NCBI GenBank assembly: GCA_036937835.1
Contig: CM072862.1
Coordinates: 13,900,501 to 13,964,500, forward strand
DNA length: 64,000 bases
Origin: Pampus argenteus
Lineage: Eukaryota > Chordata > Actinopteri > Scombriformes > Stromateidae
Direction: 5' to 3'
Shown here: positions 10,525 through 23,639 of the stretch, one piece after another
How positions within the stretch are numbered: position 1 is the first letter of the stretch
Layout: each line of letters starts with the position of its first letter
Position numbers and translations under genes: made by a program
The notes under the pieces: generated by a model
What the model saw: only the letters and a program-made list of their open reading frames with translations
Database searches by the model: none
Told to the model about the DNA's origin: nothing

Positions 10525-13500
10525 TATTATTCCATAAAAAAACAACAATTGTTGGTCTTTGCCAAGTAGGTTTGTGTGCAATAAAAATATAATTGTAAAA
10601 TCTGTTTCTCCACCCCCAACCCTCACCCCTCTTCTTTTCAAGAATCATTTGAAAAAACTAAATCACTAGTTATACATAGTGGACAACCAGAACATATGTG
10701 AAACAATAACACATGGACATCAAAGTTTTAAAACAATTCCTCATAAGTAAGTTGTAACTTATTTTGCAGCATGTATTACTGTTTAAGATAAATGTATGTA
10801 ATGACATAAAATAAATACAAAGGCTGCCAAGCAGATTTCTGTAACAGGCAAGAAAGGCTGCTTATGTAAGCAGATTATGAATGCCTGCAGGCACAGTGCT
10901 CAAATGAACGTTTGCCAAATCAGCAACTACTCTAAAGCAGTTTAGGAAGAAAAAACTTGGAAATACATTATCACAGCACACATTTGCAATGGTTTCCCTG
11001 GTAGTGAGCAATCAATTTAATTTTAGCCTTGGTGTTGGATGGTCATGGGAAGCACTCAAACGTGTTTCTCATAATTTGGCAAGTTGTTGGTGAGCAATAA
11101 AGTCAACAGCTTACTGTTGTGTAAACAGGAAGTGGTTGAACGTTTGTTATAATCGTAACAGTCTCCACAAACTGCACTGTCCTCTTTTAATATTAGGCTC
11201 TACAATCACTGCTGTTGAATCAGTTCCCAATATTCTTTGTTTCATTTTCCCTTATTCTTCCAATTTAAAGTAAAATCCTTTAATACTCTTTTCTCATTTA
11301 ATTTGCTTAAAAGGCTTAAGACCAGCACTCTCTCTACTGTGCCTATTTTGATGTTACATTTAGGCGTATGCTGTTCTATTTGCCTTGTGTGTTGGTGAGA
11401 GGCCAGCCCTGGCAGTGAGTGGAAGTCTAAATAAAAAATTTGGCACTGCAATAACATGTCTTTGATTTATTATTACATGCACAGACTATATCCTAAGGCA
11501 ACATATATCACAGTGCTGTTTTAATGGAGAATTGAAAACTGCAGAAAGCACAATCCTCAGAACAATTGTGTTTCATAATAGCCAGAAGGAAGAGACATTT
11601 AAATCTGTAAGCCATTTGCCATTTATGATGACTTTTCATCAAAACATTACACCCATATAAACACTGTTGTTGTGTTTACACTGTGATAGACATTTTTGGA
11701 GGAATGTGTTTAGAATCTAGGTTAAAAATAATTAATGAAACTTGATTCAGGACAAGATTTGCCTCTTTAATTACTCACATTGGTGGCAAGAAGTAAAGTA
11801 AAAAAAAAAAAAAGTAAAAAAACAAAAACAAATTAAACAATATTGTACAGAGAGAGAAGCCAAGAAAAGTACGGCATACAGGGAGTTAACAGGAGGACTT
11901 GCATGTATACCTGAGTGTGTAAGAGGTAGTTTAAATGCTGGGCCTACACCACTGACTTGTAATAATGGAAACCAGTGCAAGGAAGCTGCAGTAAGATAGG
12001 GGGTTTGTGGTCTGTTCTCTTAGCTTTCCTTAAGAGCTGAGCTGCTTCGTTCTGAAAACTGCAGCCAGGAGACAGACTGTGACTGGCTCCAGACAGTAAC
12101 TGCGGTCTAAACAAGAAGAAATGAAGCAACGGTTGGACCTTTTTTTAAGTTTGTAGTACAGTAGGTAAAAGAAAATTTTATATATTAAAAACTTAATGCC
12201 AAGGTTTTAGAAATAAGGTGAGAGAGATAGGAGGTAAAGAAAACAACAGCAATAACACTACCAGTCTTGTTTTATCTGCATAAAGTTATATCATTTCTGC
12301 TTCTTGATGTTATTTAAGATATATACCTAGTAGGAAAAGGGCTGATAATGCCTTATACTTCATGAATATTAAAATGCAGTGCTAGCCAATTTTTCATCAT
12401 TGTGTTTCATCATTTTCAATCTGCTGTGTCTATGCATTAACAGAATGTACCATAATGCATACACTTCCATATCATAATAGGATTATAATTAGATAGCCAC
12501 TTATTATCAGTCACATGCTTTGCTGCAGTTGTAATACCAGGCTGAGTGAAGTATATGAATCTGTTGCATATTGCTGTATCAAGCATTCTCACATCTAGAC
12601 AGCACACGATGTGCTGTGAGGATCATGTTTTTGATTTCTAAAAAAGCTTTTGTCATCATACATCTATTCTTTGGTCATACTCTAGGGCATATAGTATCTT
12701 ACAGTGGCACTTAAGTTCAACCAGTATTTTGTAGCTATGTAAATAAACAGTATTTGTACAGTATTTGTCAACAATAGGAACTTCTCATATAGAGACATAT
12801 TAAGACATATCTTAAGTTATTACAATTTCTGTATATACCAGCATCCAGTCATGGATGTCTGGACGAGGAGTTAGATATACCTGCTTACAACTACATTATT
12901 GTGTTGTAAACGTGTTTACATACTGCTTAGAAATGCTAAATTTGGTAATGCTGCTCTTCATTGTGATCCCTCAAAACTATTTCTATATTAAGGTTGCCTT
13001 CCACTGTAAACACTGCATGTCATATTGCATAAGCACAACAAAGAAAATGTTGTTTTCTTATCAGTTACACTGTCTACCAGACCACTAGTCAGTTCCATCT
13101 GCCACTCTCATATTTGACTTATCTCACTCAGATTTCCATCAAAACTGCTGCTATCCGTGGATGGTTTGATGTTGTAGGGTTCCAGATTAATGATGCAGGT
13201 CTCCTTAGCTCTCCTAGTACTGTCATGACAGCTAGCCTTCAGTTGCTGCCACCTGGTTAATAACCATGACCTTGTCCACTTCTACTCTAATCTGTCACTG
13301 ATTATACCTTACTCTGTGTGTAGGTATCTTGAGGGAATATCATCCAAAAAAGAGAAAAAAGAGAGGGTAGGGTTGTCATTTTAGAGGCAGAGGTGTATGG
13401 GTTGTTAGGGTTGCACCATGTATGACACATTTCTGGTGGGCTGAATTACTGCGATCCAGCCAGGTTGATGATAACAACAGGTGAGGTTTTCTTTTTGCTC

Positions 13501-14357
13501 TTTTTGGTTAGTTATCTGTCTGACATTTACTCCACATAGGCAAACAGCATGCCAGCTAATAAGTCAGTATGGCTTCTCACATGCAAAAAATTTAGTAATA
13601 GTCTAATCCAAATAAAATTTGTTTGACTGTTGACACTGATTCTCACATTTAAATCCCACTTTTGTCGGGGAGGATTTTCTCATGCTGTACTGGAATGATA
13701 TTGACTCATAACATTACTCATACGTTGTGCACTAAATATCCACAAGTATGTGAAAAGATGAAAAATGGTGGTGAAAATTGATGCAGCTAAGGCTAAGGTT
13801 GATTTTTACCTTCTAATAAAGGTCAAGCTACAAAATTGCTAAATCCATCAACTCACATAATGCAACTTGGCAATGTCTTTTGTTAGAAAAGTATCTTGAC
13901 TGGTAAACACTTGTCTTTTCTAAGACATGCTTAGGGAAATGATTGTATGAAATATCACAAGAATTACATTGTATGAATGAATACTTTCCATGACTCTATA
14001 ATGTTAAAATAAACGTGTTTTTTTTTTCTTCTTGTTTCTTCAGTTTATGTTTGAGCTTTGCTGAGCAGAATGGTGTATGTGCAGAGTTTGACAGGGTGTT
14101 TTTGCATTCCTCTCCTGGGACATGAAAAACAAACCAGTCTCTCCTTAATGGAACTTTGCAGGCATTAGCAAACTTGTCCTGAGCCAAATACATTTTTTTT
14201 TAAATATACAGTAGATTTGCAAGGTCTGTAGGGGATTTAAAATGTGAAGCAAGCAGAGAAGATAATGTTTTTGATGAATCAGCACTGTTTATCACATACA
14301 GGGTACTAGGATATGTGTGTATGGCCTTTTAATATAAAATATGAGCACACACACATT

Positions 14358-14379
14358 ATTATATATATATATATATATA
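14358..14379. repeat. (TA)n microsatellite
   Basis: A TA run in the syt9-ppfibp2 intergenic region. Confidence 0.9.
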
Positions 14380-17300
14380 AACAAGGTAAACAATGCTCTG
14401 TCATACAACATAAATACTTCTCAGTTGCAACTGCCCTGCATCTACAGGATAGTCCATAAAAAAGTCATACCGAAGTCTTGTTAGTGCAACAATACCTGCT
14501 ATACTGTGGGCTACAACTGCAACATCAATGAAACACTGTCTCATGAAGAAAGATATTACAGAATTGAATTGCCTCCCGTGATTCAATTATGCAAACATAC
14601 AAGAGAAAGACTAATATTTGAACTATGTGGCTACTTCAAAATGTAGATAAGATGGTTTAAGATGGCACCTTCACAAGAAATCAAAATTAATTCAGAGATC
14701 AGAGGTTCAAGGTCAAATGTCTTCAATGATGTGATTAACCACTAATTGCAAATTATATCTGTAATAGAAGCAACAATACTCTATATATAACATTGGTGCT
14801 AAGGTGACTACTTCTGCTTGCTCTCTTTCATTTTGATGTGGTTTTGAGTGTCTTGTTATCCACACTTAGCATTAGCACTTAGCTTACCATTTCAATCCTA
14901 TGTTGTGGCATGCTAGTCTAATTACGCTGGTGTCTAATTATTACTGTGAAATGGGTTAGTTTTAGGGTTAGACTGTTGACACAGTCAATGAATCAGTCTG
15001 GCTGATTTGATTCACATCATAACATCACTTTACATATTCTGTCTGTACACAACTATCTTAAGACTTACTCTAACAGTCTAAAATTAAAATAATCTAACAA
15101 TCAGTAAATTGTAGAAACATTATCTTCATCTGTGTGAATGGTATGCAAAACAGGGACATGTAGTCTCTGGATGTATGGCTCAAGAGGCTACATATTCCAA
15201 TTTCTTACATGGACATATAATACATGAATGCGCCTATGAAATAGTTTTACTGTATTTTATTTTTTTTTTTACATTATATAAGTATTCACTACTTCTTTAC
15301 TTTAGCAGATAATTTCATTGATTGACATGATTGACAAAACCACACATGGCACTGCAGTGTATGTATATGGGACTGCTGACTCTCTATAGTGTCTGGTTTC
15401 CTTTCACTCTGCACTCGTTTTAAAACAAAGTTATAAAGTGCTTTGTGTGGTTGAACCAGAAAACATTTAAGCATTGTCTGGTTGTAAGATCAGACATTTA
15501 AAATAAAATAAAAAATGTTTACCTCAAATATAAGAAAAATAATGAAATAAAGCAGTTAAGGTTTTTTTCTCTACTGTGTTTTATTTCTAATTTTTGTTTG
15601 CCTGTGTATGTGTGTTTGTGATTTTAGGAAAAATATGCACTGGAGTGTACCTAGAAACCTAGACTATCCATTTTACATATTTATTCTGCAACCACATTAG
15701 AAAATCATCAGTATTTTATCATAGTCTCTGACCCTAACCCTAGTACTTAAAGAGACCCCCCTAGAAACTACATTAGCCTGGTGGTACCAAAGTCAGTGTC
15801 TCTAAGTTTGAGAGTGTTTATTCCACAATAAAAAGTATACACTACACATTAAAATATACATACACTGCATTGTTGACCTTTTACAACTAGCGTATTGAGG
15901 AAAAAAAAGAGTAGTGATATTGCCTTGTTGCTAAAGGATACTTATAAAAATAAAAAGTTTATAGGAGAACAATTATTAAAGAAAATATACATGAATTAGT
16001 GTTTAATTGTTATATTTGTATAAAGAAACTGTATTGTTTTTGATTAACTCACTCCGAATTTTGTGGTACTTGCTTTGGACCAGCGTTTGTTCAGCTTTAC
16101 TAACCATAAGTAATTTTCTGTCTGCACAGGTGTTCATTTAGTCTGGATGTCTCTTAACATGTGTAATAACTGTAATGTTTTACTTTTTACTAGTAGACTA
16201 GTATGACAGAAGGTATGATATGTTTTCTTGAATAATGATGCACCCTGTTGGCCATACATAGCATTGCACAGTTCATGGACCTGAATGAAATGTAAAATGA
16301 AATATGTTGTGTATTGACTGTTTAAGTTTGTCCCTTATTAGCTACGGGCGCCCCCGTGTGTTATGTGATGTCAGTGATGTGTAAGCTTCCTGTTCCTGAG
16401 TTACAGTACACAACAAAAACAATAGATGGTAATAAATGCTTAACCAGTTAAACAAAAAGATAACTAAAGCAAATAAATAACTGAAACAGAATAAGACACT
16501 AGAGTAGATCCGGTATAATCTTAGTTGCAGTCTTGCAGTTAGATTTACAGTAAAAAAAAATGTTAGAAAACTTTATGCGTTAGAACTAAAGTTAAAACTA
16601 AGTTTGTCCACTCCAGTTTATGAGAAAGGGACTCTTATATCTAAATATAACACCATGCCATTTCTTAACAGACCTTGTATGAATATCATTATTTTTAGCA
16701 GAAAAAAGAAAGAAAGAATATGCATTGATCCTTGTTAATATCAATTATTATTATATACCTCATTGTGGATATTTCCCTGCCTTTGATGCAATGTCAAATA
16801 AATAATAAATCTTTTTCTGTTTTGCTGTCACTGCCGTACTGAGATGAGAAGCAGATTCTACAGCAATAACTGATGGTAGTATACTGTGTGGAGGTTTGTT
16901 GTTTGTATGTTATGTGAGTCAAAAAACGGACACTGATCAACTCAAAAAAATAAGGATCCAAACCTTAAGCTGACTGCTCAGATAGCCGCTCCTTTTTCCA
17001 GCTTCATTGTGCATTACATATCATTATGAAGTGTATTCTCTTTCATCAACGTCAATCAAAATCCAGTTATTATGGGACAGTGTTCTGGTGTGACCTCTTT
17101 GGCTTCACCAATATTGACTTTGACCTGAAGAAATGCTTATTACACTTTTTTTTGTTTGTTTGTTTGTTTTTGCACCAGCTGATCAAAATTCATTCACAAA
17201 TGTAATTTGACTAAATAATGAAACATTAAACTAAAACAGAAAAACAGAAACAAACTATTTTAAATATGAGCTTTGGCCTCATGTGGATAACAGCCCTGAC

Positions 17301-17418
17301 AATGAGTAAGGCTTTGGCCGCAAAATGAGAGGAGAGTTTAAAGCCAAGAAACCACATTCAGGAGGCTATTTACTTGGATGTCACTCAGATGCCAGGACAG
17401 CTGTTGTAGCTTTGCTGT

Positions 17419-17442
17419 AAAAAAAAAAAAAAAAAAAAAAAA
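17419..17442. repeat. poly-A run
   Basis: Twenty-four A residues followed by agaagagc, 160 bases before the ppfibp2 start codon. It could be a homopolymer tract or the tail of a decayed retroposon; no body is recognisable upstream. Confidence 0.85.
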
Positions 17443-17599
17443 GAAGAGCTAAGAGTGACAAGGTATGGGAGTATTCTGCAACGCTCTGGCTTTCAGGATC
17501 TCTCACTCACTTGCCTTAAATCAGGTAAAACTCTCTTTTCTTCATACCGGTGAATGAGGATTTACTAGTGTTGCTTTCTATTCAAGACAGTGCGTTGCC

Positions 17600-17663
17600 A
17601 TGACATCAAATGCCAGCCACATGTTGGAGGCTGCCTTGGCGCAAATGGATGACATTATTGCTG
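17600..17663 (+). CDS. ppfibp2: ppfibp2 exon 1: start codon
   Basis: The ATG at 17600 lies in GCCATGA. The exon encodes MTSNASHMLEAALAQMDDII then A, with donor GCTG|gtaaga in phase 1. The upstream sequence ttctattcaagacag may be the acceptor of this exon, with a non-coding exon further 5'. Confidence 0.92.
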
Positions 17664-20600
17664 GTAAGAGTTTCTCTTTCATTATCAGACTTTCAATAGA
17701 CTGCCCAGTTTCTAATTTCAGGCCTCCATAGAACCCGGCACTGCCCCTGTGATTTCACTTTGGGGTACAGTTTATATATACAGTACGTGCAAAAACAGTA
17801 TGGGGGTCATTTAAATTGCGATTGATAAATAAGTTTCTAACAAGCTAGAAAAGCATTAGTAAAGCATAGGAAATCATATTTTCCAGTTGGAGATGATTGG
17901 CTTTTCTGTGATCTCTCTTATCATTCACTAGCACTCTTCACTAGCAATTGTATTTTGAGTTTTTATTGTTTCCCCTTGTGCTTGTTGTGTTACATCTCTC
18001 ACTGTGCACTAGTTAAACCCCATGTTACTTTACTAGTACTTTACAAGTAAGTTTCTAGTGTGTTGTCTTCTATATCTTCTAGCCGAGGTGATACATTTCA
18101 GGCAGTGCTGTTGTTATAATGTCAGCAGTGTTTTTGCACGTTCTATTAATAGAGGTGATAGTCCAACCATTAGCACACCGTGCTGAGAAACTCCTGCTAA
18201 CACATAAGGTTTACATGCCAAAAGTAGATAAGTATATAGGTCTACATTGTGTGCTGACTACATCTTTACATCTTACTATATCTTTGATTCTTTGATCTTT
18301 GATGACTACAAAAAGCAGCCATGCAAAATACTTGCTGCTACTGAGATATGATGATTACAGTAACTTACAAATTGAACCTCTAATTTGTGGATTTAAGAAG
18401 CCACAGTGGACAGTGTTCATTTGAAGCTATTTACATCCAGTGAGCCAACTGGTTGCACACTAGTGTCCCCAAGAGGGGATTTCAGGAACTACTCTTATTA
18501 TACTGCAGCCTATACAAATTATCTACTTAATCATTAGTTACAGTCATATTTAAAAGTATATCTCTCCATTTCCAGAAAAATAAAGCATCTATAAATTAAA
18601 CTCCAGAAGTAAACAAACAAAAACTAAAGTTAGTTGCTTCATGTAACATGCTTTAACAGTTTGATATCAGGTTGGATGCGCATCCGTTAAACCTTGTAAG
18701 TTCTACATTGTGTTCTATGTTGTGCTTAACGAAGGAAACACTCAGACTATGACTAGCTGCTGGTTGAATTTGTCTGTAGAAATGAACACAAAAACACATA
18801 AGGCTATGTAAACATGCAGTCTCCTCCACACAGCACAGGTCTCAAGCTACTCCTCTCAGCTAGTCTGGCAAGAACTGCACATACATACATGACTGATACA
18901 ACTTTTTAGCATTAACAGCAATATACTTTTAAATAAAAGTGTGAAAATTAGTAAAATAAACTATAACATGAATATCTTTTACATACCTAATGCAACCACT
19001 GTAAACAAAAACATGCACATACCTGTACAATTTAACAGAAAAAAATGCATAAGGCTCTGTAACATGCAGTCTCCTCCACACTGCACACGGGTCTCAAGCA
19101 GATAAACATGGTAGAAAACCCTGTAGACTAGCATGTGGAAACTTGTCTATTTTAACTTGCAAAAAGTCTGTTTACAAGGTTTATAACAAGATTTATATTC
19201 ACTTGACACATTAACTGCATGTTCACAACCTGAAACATAATATTTATACATACATAAAACAAGGTTGGTATTTTTACTTTATTTTATTTTAAAATTTTCT
19301 TCGGTGAGATACCTCCACACATACATGGAGTTTAGATATCACCAGCACAATCTGTGTCAATTATTAATACATTTTATTTCCTATGTTCTTTCCTTTAGGC
19401 AAACCTGGGGAAGGGCTCTTTAGTGCACTGATGAAGTTGGATTACCAATCCTCACAGAGTACCCAAAATGTGACCCTTCCTCCACAAGTGGACCCCGTCC
19501 TCAAAGCTCTTCAGCTCACCGATGCCCTCAGGGGAGTGTTGGAGCTCCAGGGGAGTGAGGAAGAACAGGACTCTCTCAGGAAACAGGTCTCCACTGATAC
19601 AGCACATGTTATACTAAAATGGCTACTGAAGGGTGAGGTGAGTACTGTGTCACTCACACCTGAAGACCTTCAGCACTAAGACAGACACCATAAAAACATT
19701 CACCAAAATCTAATGCATGACAAAAAAAGTTCAATTAGAGAATTGTTGCAAAAGTAATCTTGGTCATCAACATCTGGAGGGCTTTTTCCTGTCTGCTAAG
19801 AAGGAGCGAGCTAGAAGCTGTATCCATTGCACACTGCACTGGTAATGAGATCCAGAGCTCCTGTTTAAGCAGTTGGGCCCTCTTTTTCACCACCCCACTC
19901 TCCCTTATTTCTGTCATCTTTATAACTCTGCAATTCCCCTGACTTCAACTTCTGCAACAATTGTTTGTTTGTCTGGTCCATATTCCTGTTGTATTCCACC
20001 TGTATTTGCCAGTATCTTCTCTCCCTTCAAATTTTTGTTTTTAACTTTACACTCACATTCCCCATTCATGTCTCCTCCACTGCTGCCTCCTCCTCCCCTT
20101 CTCCATACCACATCTGACAAGCATGTGCTGCAGAAAGTTTCCTCTCCCCTGTGCCCCTTTAGGAAGCCCCACAAAATTAGCTAGAGACTATAAGAGGTAC
20201 TTCTGACAGAGAGAGGTACAGGAGAAAGAAAGAAAGAGATGACAGAAAAATATGAGCGATCCTGAGATGCAGCAAAAATGGAGAGATGTAAATAATATAG
20301 CAGTCTGAGTGTTTTTGAGGGAGAGAAAGCAGAAGAAAGAAAGAAGGAGAGTTAGAAAGATGTACTGTAGTAAAAGTGAGGAGAAGAAAGAAAGGGAATA
20401 GAGCCAATTGGCATAGTTTAAGTTATTCAGCTCAGCTTTAAATGTCTCCGGCTGCCCAGACTCCAAACCACACGGACCGAGGTCCTCTCTGCACTCCCTA
20501 CAACTGTAAGGAGGGTCTGTAAGAGAAAGGTGGGATTCGGGGAGATTGAGACCGCAGCACAGTTAAGATCCAGTGTTCATCTTTCTTGGAGTTTAGTAGC

Positions 20601-23596
20601 ACCAGCTAAAATCTGTTTATATCAAACATCAAGAGCCAGATCAACAATGGGCCTGCACAATGGAGTATGATATTGATTTCTACAAACATTTTGCTTGGCT
20701 TAAAAAGGTAAGACAGCCTCCACTTGCATGTCCACTCTTAATACCTTCATATGCACCACAATTGTGCAAAAGGTTGTGGATGCTTATTTTTCTCCTGCAG
20801 TGTTGTTGTTTTTAAAATATAATTGTGGTTGACATGGTAGATAATGTTGGAGGAACACATGATTTGTTTGTGAGTTAAGGAGGTGTGATGCAGAATATGA
20901 TCAACAAGCTACTAGTGGGCTGGAGAAGTTAATGCAAGAAAGGAGTAGCTAACTGAACCACGGGTATTTCAGCTATTATTTAATTACAGACAAGTTGCAT
21001 TTATTATTTTAGGGTAGAAGTTAAGAAAATTGATTCTGTCACATTTTTAGTGACAGTATCCAACCTATAAAAATATCATCTATTAAAGCTGAAATTACAT
21101 ATTTTGACAGATGAAATAACATAGTGTTATTTTTTTTTTTTATCTAACATATTTATCAAGTGAGATAACATGAATTAATAGTCAAATGCACAAGTCTGCC
21201 AAACTGGTCATAATATTAAGCTTAAAACATTTCCTGCCATAGGGAGGAAGCCTTTTTACACATATACATGTCATTCATTGTGAACTACAACAGTGCAAGT
21301 TTGCTTACATGAGTCAATCATATAATAAATCATCATGACAGTGGTGCACAATACACAATGCACTGTACAAGAAAGACTGATATGAAATATGAACAGAAAG
21401 GTAAACACAATGGACAGGAAAACAGAAACACCTCCATGATATAATGCAATGCAATGCAATACAATACAAAGCCATTTTTGTAGCTGTGACGATGCATTAT
21501 GTCGAATGCTATTTCTAATATTTTGCCAATGCACTTACTTTACATATGGGAGCAAATATACAATATCAGCAGCAATAAGAAAAATATCAAGAGCACTTAA
21601 GGATGTCCTCATGTAGAAGATAAAGAGACATGGACTAAAAGCTAAGTAAAAGATTATTATGCAATGTCTGTACATTTACATATCATAGTGTTAAAATATG
21701 TGATTTTTGTGTTTTGAAAGTCACACACAAAGTCTATTAAAGGCTTAATGGTATTTTTAAATTATTGTAAACCACTTGAGCTAGCTGGCTCAGGATGATG
21801 GACGTTGGGCTACAAAATGTTTCCATGATTGTGGTTGAAAGCCTGGATTTCTGAGAAATTTGAGCTCATTTGGTTGCTATGCTACTCTACCCTGATTACT
21901 CTGAAATATCCCTTAGTACACGGGAGCCCTGAGCTCAGCCTTCATCTTTTGGAGGCATTTTTCACACACATCAGACAGTAGAAAATGTTGTACACAATTT
22001 TTAATTCTGGATTAGGACCTGTAAACCTCTTACAGAATTCTCCACACACTGTCAACTGACACAGTAAAAAGATGCGACTGAGCACTAAGTTTATGTGTGT
22101 GTCTGAGGCAACCTCATTAAAGAAAAACAGATTTGACCCACTGGGCAAATGTTCCGTATTAACAATGTACTTACTGAACTTAAGAGCTGACCTTTATTTT
22201 AAAGGTAAACCTCCATTCATCTGGCAACAGTGAATCCTACCAGGAACGATTATCACGTCTGGAGGGAGACAAAGAGTCACTAATTCTGCAGGTGAGATTA
22301 GTCACTCCTTTGGATCCGCTTTTTTTTTTTTTTTTTTTTTTACTGTGCATATTGGTGAAAGGGCAAAGGTAGATGAGAGTATTATGCTGTAAAAAGTTGC
22401 ATAATGGATGCGAGAAGGGCCGGGCTTGATGCTGTTACAACACTTGATTGTCTTGTTTTGTGTAGTGTGTCTGTGTGAGTGTGTGTAGGTGTGTGCAGCT
22501 CCCAGAACTGCTGAAGAAATACTTATCTCAGACAGGTTTAGGCGAGTACCACAGTGAGCTGTAGCATGTAGGTGTGTGTGAGAGCACGTGCCGTGTTTGT
22601 TTCTTCAGGCTTCACATAAAACATTCTTCTGAATAATCCGCTCCAGTTGGCCAGTGGAACTTGCATTTCAGCATGTGATTTGCAATTATGTGGCCCTAAT
22701 GGTCTCTGCAGATTTACATTTAACCTGCATGCTGCTGACATTGCTTAAGTCACTGACGTGTTGCAAGCACCTACCGAGGCACAATGGATCATTCATTTCT
22801 TCTCAAAGGAAATGTTTGCACTGTTTGATCAGACACAAATGTAGAAATTTCAACATAAATGATCACACAAAAATAGCTGACATTTTATAGCGTGTACTGT
22901 GAGAAATTCTGTAGTAATGTAGAAAATAGGCTGCATTGTGACAATAAATGATGATTACAGAGTTTCATTGTCCATTTTCGGTGTAGAAAAAGGATTCTCA
23001 TGTCCACTATCTTTCTGTCCACACACACAAACACACACAGGTGAGCGTGCTGACAGACCAGGTGGAAGCTCAGGGGGTGAAGATCAACGATCTAGAGAGT
23101 TGTCTGGTGGAGCATCAACAAAAACTCAACTCCACAGAGGACATGCTGCAACAGGTGCACAGCTTTGCAAAACCTCCGATCACACTGACTTTATAATGTC
23201 TGATTACTCGACTGAAGTCAGGAAAGCCTTTTACCAGGAAAATATCCAGGGTTTTTACATCAATATTGTTCTTCCATCTAATGAGATGTAACAGGGCCAG
23301 ACTACCTGTCTATCTTTTAAATATGACCCTTCTGCAAACTCAATCTCTGCTCATAAACTGTAGAATGTAACTCCGGATGAGTTTTACTTCCTGGGAAGAA
23401 ATTCTCCCTAAAATTCCAGTGTATCTGGCTGAGCATTACCTTGACAACCAAAATATTTTGGATGCTCAGACTCATTCCAGGACAGTGTCTCAGAGTGTAT
23501 GCCTGGTTTACACAGGGCCAGACTGGTCTGTCTGGGCAGGTGATTACAACGCCCAACACCCCCTAACTATAACCACCAGGACTGAGTCCTTGCATG

Positions 23597-23639
<43 letters not shown>

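Larger units (their letters stand above)
10586..17599. other. intergenic region between syt9 and ppfibp2, with unplaced ppfibp2 5' end
   Basis: I looked for olfactomedin-domain exons because OLFML1 lies between these genes in human (recalled); none is visible. The stretch is AT-rich, with an AT microsatellite at 14358-14379 and a poly-A run at 17419-17442. The ppfibp2 promoter and non-coding first exon should lie near the right edge. A possible acceptor is at 17589-17590, just before the start codon, and a donor-like ATCAG|gtaaaa lies at about 17525. Confidence 0.5.
19638..22204 (+). other. ppfibp2: ppfibp2 intron 2 (hosts alternative first exon)
   Basis: A 2.6-kb intron. 19,900-20,180 is pyrimidine-rich, 20,180-20,420 is purine-rich, and 20,420-20,707 holds the candidate internal promoter and exon. 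A pentamer tandem (ATGCA/ATACA type) is at 21443-21468. The rest is AT-rich with no gene. Confidence 0.6.

Noticed and set aside
15725..15745. ccctaaccctag, telomere-like word
   Set aside because: Less than two full units; no array.
10586..17599. Search for an olfml1 gene between syt9 and ppfibp2
   Set aside because: No exon resembling an olfactomedin domain or coiled-coil segment with splice signals was seen.
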